From an uncultured Collinsella sp. (GTDB lineage: Bacteria > Actinomycetota > Coriobacteriia > Coriobacteriales > Coriobacteriaceae): DNA of 17,322 nt. The position numbers and the translations under genes are program-made. Every line of letters starts with the position of its first letter. The first letter of the stretch is position 1. The notes below the pieces were generated by a model, which was not told the DNA's origin, did no database searches, and saw only the letters and a program-made list of their open reading frames with translations. The stretch covers positions 1 through 17,322 of the forward strand of contig CAUAWV010000043.1 of the NCBI GenBank assembly GCA_958433005.1, read 5' to 3'. This document shows, piece after piece, positions 7,347-14,418 of the stretch.

Positions 7347-8738
7347 CTACACCTTCATCGGCGCCGGCTCATGCGGCTCGCCGTTCAGCTCGACGATGAC
7401 CTGCGTTCCCACGCCCTCCTGGGACTTCACGCGCATGCCAGAATCTTCTCCGTAAAAGAAATGGATGCGCTGAAGCACGTTGAAGAGCGCCAGGCCGCAG
7501 CCTCGCTTGATGGAGCCGTCGGCGGTAATGCTCTCGGGCTCCTCTCGGCGATGCTGCTCAAACAGATGCGCGCAGACTTCTTCGCTCATACCGATGCCGT
7601 CATCTTCGACGATGATCTCCAAGCCGTCATCGGTCTCAAAAGCCCTAACATGAATAGAAAGCGGCTCGGTCTCGCGCTGCGCATGCTTGATGCAGTTTTC
7701 GAGCAGCGGCTGCAAGATAAACGGCGGCACCATGCTGTCGCGCACCTCAAAGTCGATATCGACCGAGACGCGCAGACGGCCGTCGCCATACCGGGCCTGC
7801 ATAAGGTTGATGTAACGAGTGCCCTGTTCCACCTCGTGCTCGAGCGTTGTGAGGGTATCGGAATCGGACAGTGTCTGACGGTAGTAATTGGAAAAGTCGA
7901 TGAGCAGCGACCTGGCCTTGTCCGGCTCGGTACGCACGAGCGACACGATGGTGCTGATGGTGTTAAACAGAAAATGAGGATCGACCTGCGATTGCAAGGC
8001 GCGCAGCTCCACGCGGGCTGTGAGCTCGTCCTGGCGCTCGAGCTCAAAGCTGGCGAGCTGCGTGGAGATGAGATCGGCAAAACCCGAGGCCAACGCCGTC
8101 TGGCGCATATCGATGCTGCTCAGGCGGGGATAATACAGCTCGAGCGTACCCACGCAATGCCCGCGCACGGTAAGCGGCGCGACAATGCCGGCGCGCAGGC
8201 GGGGAAAATAGCCGTCCGTCTCATTGGAGGCGTCGCGCGAAAATACACTCTGCTCGCCGGACTCGATCACGTTGAGCGTGGTCTTGAGTACAACCGGGGT
8301 GCCGGCAGGGCACTTTGCCGAGTCCTCGCCCCAGCTTGCCAACACCTGTTTGCCATCGGTAAAGCAGATGGCAGAGGCGATGGTCTCGGACAGGATAATT
8401 TTAGAGGCGCCCAGGGCCGCTTCGGGCGTAAGGCCGCGCGACGTGTAGGCGAATATTTTTGATGCGATGGCGAGCGTACGGTCGGTTGCGCTCGATGTGA
8501 GGTCGTCGGGGACCACAAAGACATACGAGAAGAAGAAGCACAGCATGACCAGACCGGCAATAACGACAACGCCCGGAACGGGATTGGGATTATCGGTTAA
8601 ATCCCAGATAAGCAGCAGGATAAGCGCCGGAACGACAATACCGAGCAGGATGGCCTGAACAACATGCTGGGCCGTACGAAAGACCTTGGTAGAGTTGTAG
8701 CTCTTGCCCAGAATCAGCCTGTTTAAATCCACCGTCAT
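7347..8738 (-). CDS. LytS-type sensor histidine kinase 2 (2TM-GAF-like)
   Basis: A 463-residue membrane kinase with the same plan as kinase 1. Two hydrophobic helices (about 27-47 and 54-76) are followed by a GAF-like region (about 90-225) and the His_kinase core with H255 in QVDPHFLFNTISTI; kinase 1 has Asn where this one has Asp before Pro. ATPase motifs are N348 (QPLLENCIKHA) and EDDGIGM at 378-384. The linker SGFADLISTQLASFELE matches kinase 1 closely, indicating duplication. The start is uncertain: the ATG at 8738 has AGAGGGG immediately next to it, whereas the in-frame GTG at 8732 has better ribosome binding site spacing. The gene begins about 25 bp past the T-run of the amidohydrolase terminator. 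Its regulator partner follows by 40 bp. Confidence 0.9.
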   Translation of the reverse strand: MTVDLNRLILGKSYNSTKVFRTAQHVVQAILLGIVVPALILLLIWDLTDNPNPVPGVVVIAGLVMLCFFFSYVFVVPDDLTSSATDRTLAIASKIFAYTSRGLTPEAALGASKIILSETIASAICFTDGKQVLASWGEDSAKCPAGTPVVLKTTLNVIESGEQSVFSRDASNETDGYFPRLRAGIVAPLTVRGHCVGTLELYYPRLSSIDMRQTALASGFADLISTQLASFELERQDELTARVELRALQSQVDPHFLFNTISTIVSLVRTEPDKARSLLIDFSNYYRQTLSDSDTLTTLEHEVEQGTRYINLMQARYGDGRLRVSVDIDFEVRDSMVPPFILQPLLENCIKHAQRETEPLSIHVRAFETDDGLEIIVEDDGIGMSEEVCAHLFEQHRREEPESITADGSIKRGCGLALFNVLQRIHFFYGEDSGMRVKSQEGVGTQVIVELNGEPHEPAPMKV

Positions 8739-8761
8739 CCCCTCTTGTCCTTAGCACCCAT

Positions 8762-8790
8762 AGCAATAAAGAGGGCCGCAAGCGACCCTC
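8762..8790 (-). terminator. Terminator of the APC-amidohydrolase operon
   Basis: On the minus strand GAGGGTCG pairs with CGGCCCTC around a four-base loop (8771-8790, one G-T pair). It is followed by a modest T-rich stretch (TCTTTATT). It lies about 60 bp after the amidohydrolase stop. Kinase 2 begins shortly afterwards. Confidence 0.65.
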
Positions 8791-8793
8791 TCC

Positions 8794-8808
8794 ATTGCAT
8801 TATGCAAT
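8794..8808. promoter_or_regulatory. Perfect 15-bp palindrome, possible operator
   Basis: ATTGCAT and ATGCAAT flank a single central base, a perfect inverted repeat just upstream of the terminator hairpin and about 55 bp upstream of kinase 2. It overlaps a CATAAT sequence on the minus strand that could be a -10 box. It may be an operator for the kinase 2-regulator 2 operon, or simply part of the 3' end of the preceding message. Confidence 0.3.
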
Positions 8809-8849
8809 CAAAAACTGTGTTTTACATCAAGCCATCGACAAACGGTATC

Positions 8850-10127
8850 TTAGGCGCTGTATTTGTTAGCCTCACCAAAAGTGCCAGCCTCGATGATCCA
8901 GCCATCCTTCATGATGACGTCCATGTTGTCGGTGTTGAGCACGTGGATGTCGGCGGCGACGTCACCGTTGACAACCAGCAGGTCGGCGCACTTGCCGGCC
9001 TCGATGGAACCGGTCTCGTCCTCGATGTGGCACATCTTGGCACCGTTGAGGGTGGCGCAGGTGATGGTCTCGACCGGAGTGAAGCCGATCTTGTCGACGA
9101 ACTCGTACATCTCCTCGATGGAGCAGGTGCCGTACGGGGTGACGAAGGAGAAGGAGTCGGAGCCGATCGTCATGACGACGCCGCGCTTCTTGGCCTCGCG
9201 CAGGCAGTCGTAGTTGCGCTGCAGCTCCTTCTCGACCAGGGTGCCCTCGTACTTGTCGTGCAGCTCGGGGACGTAGACGGGCGGATAGGTGGCGTACCAG
9301 GTGGGCAGGAAGGCGATCGTCGGGGTGAAGAAGGTGCCCTGCTCGGCCATGAGGTCCATGGTGCGCTCATCGATATCGAAGCCGTGAATCAGCTGCTCGC
9401 AGCCAAAGCGAACGGAGTCGTAGGCGGCGGCGTGGTTGTTGTAGCAGTGACTCCACACGGGGATGCCGACCATCTTTGCCTCTTCGACCACGGCCTGGAT
9501 CTCCTCGGAGCAATAGTGCTGGTCGCGACCGGAATCCCAACGCCAGATGCCGCCACCGGTAGCCCAGATCTTGATGGCATCGGGGTTCTCGCGCAGGCGA
9601 CGACGGACGGCCTTGCGCAGATCCCAAGGACCATCGACCTGGTCGCCCCAGGGATGGGATTCCTTGTTGAGCTCCTGGGTGCAGTGGTGGGAGTCACCGT
9701 GGCCGGCAACGCGGCAGAAGCCAAGACCAGTGGCCAGAACGCGCGGGCCCTTGAAGACGCCCTTGTCGATGCAGTCGCGAATCTGGATACCAAAGCGGCC
9801 GATCTCGCAGACGGTGGTGAGGCCGTGGGTGAGGCAGTCGTAGGCCTGCTTGACGGCGACGGCCTGCTTCTCGAGGAGCGGCTGCATGACCCAGTCGGTG
9901 TCATCGTCGGTCAGGTTGCCCGAGAAGTGCAGGTGGGTGTCGATCAGGCCGGGAAGGACGGTCTTGCCGGCGGCGTCGATAACCTCAACGCCCTCGGGAA
10001 GGTCCTGCATAGTACCGGCATACTCGATCTTGCCGTTGTCGTCGACGAGAACGAGGGAGTTCTCGACCGGCTCGGCACCGGTACCGTCGATGAGCTTGCC
10101 GCCAACGATTGCATACTTAGTGGACAT
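8850..10127 (-). CDS. Metal-dependent amidohydrolase (imidazolonepropionase/prolidase-like)
   Basis: A 425-residue amidohydrolase-superfamily enzyme, most like the metal-dependent hydrolase A subgroup that includes Xaa-Arg/Xaa-Lys prolidases. A complete binuclear site is visible: H65-x-H67 (DTHLHFSG), the probable carboxylated lysine K186 (AIKIWATGG), H227, H248 (IHGFD) and D324 (IGSDSF). There is no signal peptide, so it is cytoplasmic. The substrate cannot be told from sequence; cyclic amides, ureido or guanidino compounds and dipeptides are all plausible. The ATG at 10127 has AAGGAGGA at ideal spacing. The gene lies 131 bp downstream of an APC permease in the same orientation, suggesting uptake then hydrolysis. 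Codon choice is strongly biased (CTG, GAG, AAG, ATC), as expected for a highly expressed gene. Confidence 0.85.
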   Translation of the reverse strand: MSTKYAIVGGKLIDGTGAEPVENSLVLVDDNGKIEYAGTMQDLPEGVEVIDAAGKTVLPGLIDTHLHFSGNLTDDDTDWVMQPLLEKQAVAVKQAYDCLTHGLTTVCEIGRFGIQIRDCIDKGVFKGPRVLATGLGFCRVAGHGDSHHCTQELNKESHPWGDQVDGPWDLRKAVRRRLRENPDAIKIWATGGGIWRWDSGRDQHYCSEEIQAVVEEAKMVGIPVWSHCYNNHAAAYDSVRFGCEQLIHGFDIDERTMDLMAEQGTFFTPTIAFLPTWYATYPPVYVPELHDKYEGTLVEKELQRNYDCLREAKKRGVVMTIGSDSFSFVTPYGTCSIEEMYEFVDKIGFTPVETITCATLNGAKMCHIEDETGSIEAGKCADLLVVNGDVAADIHVLNTDNMDVIMKDGWIIEAGTFGEANKYSA

Positions 10128-10157
10128 GGTTCCTCCTTATGGATCCATATAGTGGGC

Positions 10158-10238
10158 GAGGCCATGTTGGGTTATGGCCTCACAAAGCTACCCAAGTGGT
10201 GCCGGGTTCGGTGCGCGGAAGAGAGGGGTCCGCGCACC
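10158..10238 (-). other. Two hairpins in the permease-amidohydrolase spacer
   Basis: The 131-bp spacer holds two perfect inverted repeats: 10 bp (10210-10219 with 10229-10238) and 8 bp (10158-10165 with 10174-10181). Neither has a T-run on the minus strand, so they are more likely mRNA-stabilising or processing structures, or a leaky terminator, than a full terminator. Confidence 0.5.
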
Positions 10239-10258
10239 CGATCCGCCCCGGCTAGGCG

Positions 10259-11710
10259 TTATTTTTTGCGGGAATTGGTGAAGGCCATGAGGGCCAGGCC
10301 AACGGCCAGCCAGCCGATCACGATGCTCCACTCCACCATGTTGAGGGAGGCGGGAGAGAACGGGACCACGAGCAGGCCGATGATGACGGCGCAGGCAGCG
10401 ACAGCGAGGCTGATGCCAAACTTGCCGCCGGGCACCTCGTAGGGACGAGGCAGGTCGGGCTCGGTGAAGCGCATGCGCAGGCAAGCGAGGGCGACCATGC
10501 CGCAGGAGAAGATGAAGGCGAGAGCCGACACGTTGGTCAGAGGGATGAGCATGTTCTTGCCCAGGAACGGACCGATGACGGTGATGACGCCCAGGACGGC
10601 GCAGGCGAGCTTGGGAGCGCCGGACTTGGGATCGACCTCGGCGAACTTCTCGGGCAGCTGGCCCTTGCGGCCCATGGCAAGCATGATGCGGCTCGTGGCG
10701 CCGTAGAAGGAGTTCATCGGGCCCATGGGTCCAAGCGTGGCGATGACGAGCATGGCCAGGTACAGGAGCATGTTGATGCCCTTGAGGCAGGCAAGCGCGG
10801 GAACCGGGCTCTTAACAAACTCATGCCAGTCGAGGATGGTGCCGAACGAGTAGATGCAGACCATGTAGAAGCCGCCGGCGGCCAGCAGGGCCAGGGAGAT
10901 GATCTTGCCGAACTTGTTCCAGTTGAGGCCCTCGGCTGCTTCCTCAGCCTGCTGAGGAATGGTATCGAAGCCGGCGTAGAAGAACGGGGTCAGAACCAGG
11001 ACCGACACGATGCCGGCGAACAGGCTGGTGCCCTCGGTAGCGGGCTTGCCGCCGCCAGCACCGGTGACCTGGGAGAACACGGGCATGGCGTGTTCCGGCG
11101 AACCGGTGAACAGCGAGACACCCATGGCGAGCAGCATGCCGCAGAGCAGAGCCTTGGTCAGGAAGGCCTGGAGCTTGGCGGCCGAGCTGGCACCGCGGAA
11201 GTTGAGGAAGATGACGTAGACTGCAAAGCCGAGCGCGATTAGCGTCGGGAACAGGTAAACGTCGGCGCCCAAGATGGTGTAGAGCTTGACGGCGCGCAGC
11301 CACTCAAGACCGGGCAGGCTGCCGAACATCTCGGACACGAGGGTCGAAATGGCGATGGCCTCCCACGGGCACAGGATGCCGTTGCCCAGGGCCAGGAGCC
11401 AACCGGTGATGTAGCTCAGCGTACGGCCAAAGCTACGGTCGACATACTCGACGATGCCGCCCGAGATGGGGATAGCAGCCGTGAGCTCACCGAAAACAGC
11501 TCCGACGGGCACGAGGAAGATTGCACCCAAGAGGAATGCGATCATAGCGGGAACGGGACCGCCGCCCACGACCATCCAGTCGCCGACCTGCAGGACCCAA
11601 CCAGTACCGATGATGGCACCGAAACCGATGGTGAAGAAGTTCCAGAGCGAAAGCGTTTTCTTCATGCCACCGTTACCTTCGACTGCAACTTCTGCGTTCT
11701 TGTCCGCCAT
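10259..11710 (-). CDS. APC-family amino acid/amine permease
   Basis: A 483-residue polytopic membrane protein with about 12 hydrophobic segments. The first helix carries GAIIGTG (31-37), the unwound substrate-binding motif of the amino acid-polyamine-organocation superfamily. Other helices and loops (for example PISGGIVEYV and FFYAGFDTIPQQAEEA) fit the amino-acid transporter branch. It should import an amino acid, amine or related small molecule across the cytoplasmic membrane. The ATG at 11710 has AAAGGAGG about 7 bp upstream, an excellent ribosome binding site. It is the first gene of a unit with the amidohydrolase, whose substrate it probably brings in. The substrate itself is not recognisable. 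Codon bias suggests high expression. Confidence 0.88.
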   Translation of the reverse strand: MADKNAEVAVEGNGGMKKTLSLWNFFTIGFGAIIGTGWVLQVGDWMVVGGGPVPAMIAFLLGAIFLVPVGAVFGELTAAIPISGGIVEYVDRSFGRTLSYITGWLLALGNGILCPWEAIAISTLVSEMFGSLPGLEWLRAVKLYTILGADVYLFPTLIALGFAVYVIFLNFRGASSAAKLQAFLTKALLCGMLLAMGVSLFTGSPEHAMPVFSQVTGAGGGKPATEGTSLFAGIVSVLVLTPFFYAGFDTIPQQAEEAAEGLNWNKFGKIISLALLAAGGFYMVCIYSFGTILDWHEFVKSPVPALACLKGINMLLYLAMLVIATLGPMGPMNSFYGATSRIMLAMGRKGQLPEKFAEVDPKSGAPKLACAVLGVITVIGPFLGKNMLIPLTNVSALAFIFSCGMVALACLRMRFTEPDLPRPYEVPGGKFGISLAVAACAVIIGLLVVPFSPASLNMVEWSIVIGWLAVGLALMAFTNSRKK

Positions 11711-12066
11711 TGTTCCCCTCCTTTCCTTATTGACGCCTCTTTGGCGTCACCCCTTGCGCGGTCTGTTTTGCCGCGCGCTTTTATTTCGTGGCTTTAAGAT
11801 ACGGCCTTGGCACAGCAGCGCCGCTTGTGGCTCGACCGAAGGCAGAACTGCAAAACGAGCGGCGCCGTTTTTGGGACGAACGGAGGAAGACGTCATTCGT
11901 CTTGGACGCTTTCATCTTGGCTGCTTTTGAATACCTGTTGCCGTGACGCTTGGCGCGCGGCGCGGCAACGTTCATACCATTTGTCAGGCTTTTGGCGCAC
12001 ATGCCCATGTGTCGTGCATCTTTTTATGTAGGATAGACAAGTTACACATGAGGCAAGGTGATTCGA
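11711..12066. promoter_or_regulatory. Divergent, structured intergenic region
   Basis: These 356 bp between the divergent permease and peptidase genes hold no credible gene. Inverted repeats are at 11731-11749 (TGACGCC/GGCGTCA), 11756-11776 (GCGCGG/CCGCGC, with TTTTATTT following on the plus strand), 11818-11865 (8-bp arms, with five T following on the plus strand) and 11998-12011 (CACATG/CATGTG). The first two fall in the probable 5' leader of the permease mRNA. No known riboswitch was recognised, and no promoter with both boxes at good spacing was found. Confidence 0.45.
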
Positions 12067-13068
12067 ATGGCATATGGATACAATGACGGCGACCAACGGC
12101 CACAAAGCGTGCGCCTTGCCGGCCGCACCACGCCAACGCCCAGAAGCACCTCCGACAACGACAACCCGCAGCGCCCCCAAGAGCAGCTCGGGGCTTCTTC
12201 GCGGCAACAAAGCCGTACCGTGCAGCAGTCAGACCGAATGAGTACGAGCACACGCCAACGCCAGACCGACACATCGCAGCCACGCCGCTACGATCGCCGT
12301 AAGACCGACTACTACGTTAAGCGCTCCTTTTCGCGACCTCAACGCGATCGCGGCAATTCCGCCCCTCGCCCCGCGTCGCACACCACAAGTCACGCGCTTC
12401 CGGCCCGCCGCCTACGCCTTGCGTTTTGCTCCATCGCCGCCTGCCTCGTCTTTGTGTTTTTGGGATCCTGTATCTCTCACGGATCAGCCGGTCTCGAGCC
12501 CACTGCCGAGGACAAGCTGCTTAAAGCTCCCGTCGCACCCGGTTACTCCTTTGCGTTCTCGACCCCACGCTCGCAGTGGCAGGCCGGCACCATGCCCCAC
12601 ATCTACCAAATTGACCCCGCATGGTCGGAGCTGCCCTATGCCGGTGGCACTATTCGCGAAAACGCTTGCGGCCCCACTTGCCTCACCATGGTCTATATCT
12701 TTAAGACCGGCCACACCGATAAGACGCCGGTCGATATATGCGCACTGGCCGAAGCCGGCAACTACGCCCCCACTGGTGCCACCGAGTGGTCGTTTATGAC
12801 AGGCGGTGCGTGGCAGCTGGGGCTCAACGGAACACAGCTCTATAACAATCGCGAATCGATTACCCAAGCACTTCGCTCGGGTGCGCCCGTCATCGCCGCA
12901 GTGCGCCCCGGTACGTTTACCAACGTAGGCCACTACATCGTGCTCTACGGCATCGACGATGCCAACCAGATTGGCGTCTACGACCCCAACTCGGCCAGCC
13001 GCAGCGCCCGCCGCTGGGGCGTGGTGGAGGTCCTCAACGAAATCGAAGCCATGTGGGCCTACTACTAG
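12067..13068 (+). CDS. Membrane-anchored C39-like cysteine peptidase
   Basis: A 333-residue protein in three parts. Residues 1-115 are polar and low-complexity, rich in R, Q, S, T and P. A single hydrophobic helix lies at about 117-136 and ends in LGSC, which resembles a lipobox. The C-terminal part (about 178-333) is a peptidase C39-like domain with C201 in NACGPTCLTM, H289 in GHYIVLYGI and D306 in VYDPNS, a complete papain-like triad. The domain should lie outside the membrane with the long tail in the cytoplasm. A lipoprotein is less likely given the length of the tail. The ATG at 12067 has AGGTGA about 5 bp upstream; the GTG at 12058 lies inside that site. No bacteriocin or ABC exporter gene is nearby, so a leader peptidase role is not supported. 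The stop codon abuts the repeat element at 13069. Confidence 0.8.
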   Translation: MAYGYNDGDQRPQSVRLAGRTTPTPRSTSDNDNPQRPQEQLGASSRQQSRTVQQSDRMSTSTRQRQTDTSQPRRYDRRKTDYYVKRSFSRPQRDRGNSAPRPASHTTSHALPARRLRLAFCSIAACLVFVFLGSCISHGSAGLEPTAEDKLLKAPVAPGYSFAFSTPRSQWQAGTMPHIYQIDPAWSELPYAGGTIRENACGPTCLTMVYIFKTGHTDKTPVDICALAEAGNYAPTGATEWSFMTGGAWQLGLNGTQLYNNRESITQALRSGAPVIAAVRPGTFTNVGHYIVLYGIDDANQIGVYDPNSASRSARRWGVVEVLNEIEAMWAYY

Positions 13069-13344
13069 TCATTGGGCACTCATTGGGGACAGACTTAAAT
13101 GAGTAGTCCCAGATTGCCAGGAACCGCCGGTACGGAAAGCGCATCCCACTTTGGAACTCAATGGTGAGATGCGCTTTCCGCTAGCGGTCCGTTTGGGAAA
13201 CAACATCCCGCTTTTCGGCCAAATTCGGGGATGCATTTTCCCGTTGAGGACCTCAAGGGAAACTAGATCCCGTTTTGGACGTTCATTCTGGGATGCACTT
13301 TCCGCAGTTGATTGGTGCTACTCATTTAAGTCTGTCCCTAATGA
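13069..13344. mobile_element. MITE/REP-like non-autonomous element with three 62-bp hairpin units
   Basis: Near-perfect 27-bp terminal inverted repeats (13080-13106 and 13318-13344, 26 of 27 matching) enclose three tandem units. CTAG lies at both borders (13065-13068 and 13345-13348). The left end also carries an 11-bp partial repeat (TCATTGGG at 13069 and 13080). The element codes for nothing and no transposase is nearby. It sits between the convergent peptidase and carbamate kinase genes. Confidence 0.75.
13133..13317. repeat. Three tandem 62-bp units, each an imperfect hairpin
   Basis: Units begin at 13133, 13195 and 13257, a period of exactly 62 bp. Each opens with a GGAAA..CATCCC-type arm and contains the complementary GGGATGCACTTTCC-type arm about 20 bp later. 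In unit 1, 13133-13145 pairs perfectly with 13168-13180. In unit 2, 13195-13209 pairs with 13228-13242 with a 3-bp bulge. In unit 3, 13257-13271 pairs with 13290-13303 imperfectly. The loops have diverged while the arms keep pairing. Confidence 0.85.
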
Positions 13345-13357
13345 CTAGCTGAATAGC

Positions 13358-13390
13358 AAAAGCCCCGCAGTCGGAGCGGACTGCGGGGCT
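13358..13390 (-). terminator. Terminator of the carbamate kinase gene
   Basis: A perfect 12-bp stem (13361-13372 with 13379-13390) has a six-base loop. On the minus strand it is followed by TTTTGCTATT. It lies about 65 bp after the carbamate kinase stop. Confidence 0.85.
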
Positions 13391-13455
13391 CATGAAGAGA
13401 GGCTAGTCTGTGGGCGCTTTGCCTGGCGCCCACGGGAGAGGCAACAGAGTAGGGA

Positions 13456-14418
13456 CTACTCGTGAATGCGGGTACCGGAGAGGCCGGCCATGGTCTCGGC
13501 GGCCTTGTCCAGGGCGCCGATGATGCAGGTGCGGCCCTTGCGGGAACGGGCAAACTTGATGGCAGCGCGGACCTTGGGCTCCATGGAACCCTTGCCGAAC
13601 TGGCCCTCGTCGGCCAGGCGCTCGGCCTCGTCGGCGGTGAGGTCCTCGAGCTCCTCCTGGTTGGGCTTGCCAAAGTTGATGGCGACATGCTCAACGGCGG
13701 TCAGCAGGAACAGGACGTCGGCGTCGCAGTCCTCGGCCAGCAGCTCGCCGCCCAGGTCCTTGTCGATAACGGCGGGAACGCCCTTGTAGCAACCCTTGTT
13801 CTCGTAGTCGCGGACGACGGGGATGCCGCCGCCACCGCAGGCGATGACGATGAACTCGTTGTCGAGCAGGTTGAGGATGGAGTCAGCCTCGACGATCTTC
13901 TTGGGATCGGGGGAGGCGACGACGCGACGCCAGCCGCGGCCGGAGTCCTCGACGAAGACCTTGGAGGGATCCTCGGCCATGAACTCCTTGGCCTGCTCCT
14001 CGGTGTAGAAGGGGCCGATCGGCTTGGTCGGGTTCTTGAACGCGGGATCATCCGGATCGCACTCGATCTGGGTGACGACGGTGGCGGCGTGCCAACGCTT
14101 ATAGCGCTTGTGCATCTCGCGGCCGATGCCCTGCTGCAGGTGGTAGCCGATGTAGCCCTGGGACATGGCGCCGCACTCGGGCAGCGGCATCTCGGGGGTG
14201 CCGATGGCGTCGTGGGCGGCGGCGAAGGCGTTCTGGATCATGCCGACCTGCGGGCCGTTGCCGTGGGTGATGATGATCTCGTTGCCCTGCTCGATAAGAC
14301 CAAGGAGAGCGTGGGCGGTGTTGCTCACGGCCTCGATCTGCTCGACGGGGTTGTTGCCGAGGGCGTTGCCGCCGAGGGCGACGACAATACGATCGGGCTT
14401 GCCAAGAGGCTTAGACAT
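13456..14418 (-). CDS. arcC: Carbamate kinase
   Basis: A 320-residue cytoplasmic carbamate kinase of normal length, which forms ATP from carbamoyl phosphate and ADP, giving ammonia and CO2. Amino acid kinase motifs are visible: VVALGGNAL (13-20), HGNGPQVG (52-59) and the CGGGGIPVV nucleotide-site segment. The ATG at 14418 has AGAAAGGA about 8 bp upstream; an in-frame upstream extension to 14454 lacks a site and looks non-coding. No arginine deiminase or ornithine carbamoyltransferase gene lies in the window, so the source of carbamoyl phosphate must be elsewhere. The amidohydrolase/permease unit 3 kb away is a speculative link. It appears monocistronic with its own terminator. Codon bias suggests high expression. 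Confidence 0.95.
   Translation of the reverse strand: MSKPLGKPDRIVVALGGNALGNNPVEQIEAVSNTAHALLGLIEQGNEIIITHGNGPQVGMIQNAFAAAHDAIGTPEMPLPECGAMSQGYIGYHLQQGIGREMHKRYKRWHAATVVTQIECDPDDPAFKNPTKPIGPFYTEEQAKEFMAEDPSKVFVEDSGRGWRRVVASPDPKKIVEADSILNLLDNEFIVIACGGGGIPVVRDYENKGCYKGVPAVIDKDLGGELLAEDCDADVLFLLTAVEHVAINFGKPNQEELEDLTADEAERLADEGQFGKGSMEPKVRAAIKFARSRKGRTCIIGALDKAAETMAGLSGTRIHE

Noticed and set aside
8745..10442. Plus-strand open frame of 565 codons opposite the amidohydrolase
   Set aside because: It is antisense to a gene with a complete active site. Its valine/glycine/aspartate-rich translation is the usual shadow of biased high-GC codons.
12025..12034. TATGTA/TAGGAT as -10 box for the C39-like peptidase gene
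   Set aside because: No acceptable -35 sequence lies 16-18 bp upstream.
12067..13068. Bacteriocin leader peptidase/exporter
   Set aside because: There is no ABC transporter domain and no small double-glycine precursor gene nearby; only the C39-like fold is supported.
13133..13317. CRISPR-like array
   Set aside because: The periodic units are themselves hairpins with diverged loops, there are only three, and there are no constant repeats with unique spacers or cas genes.
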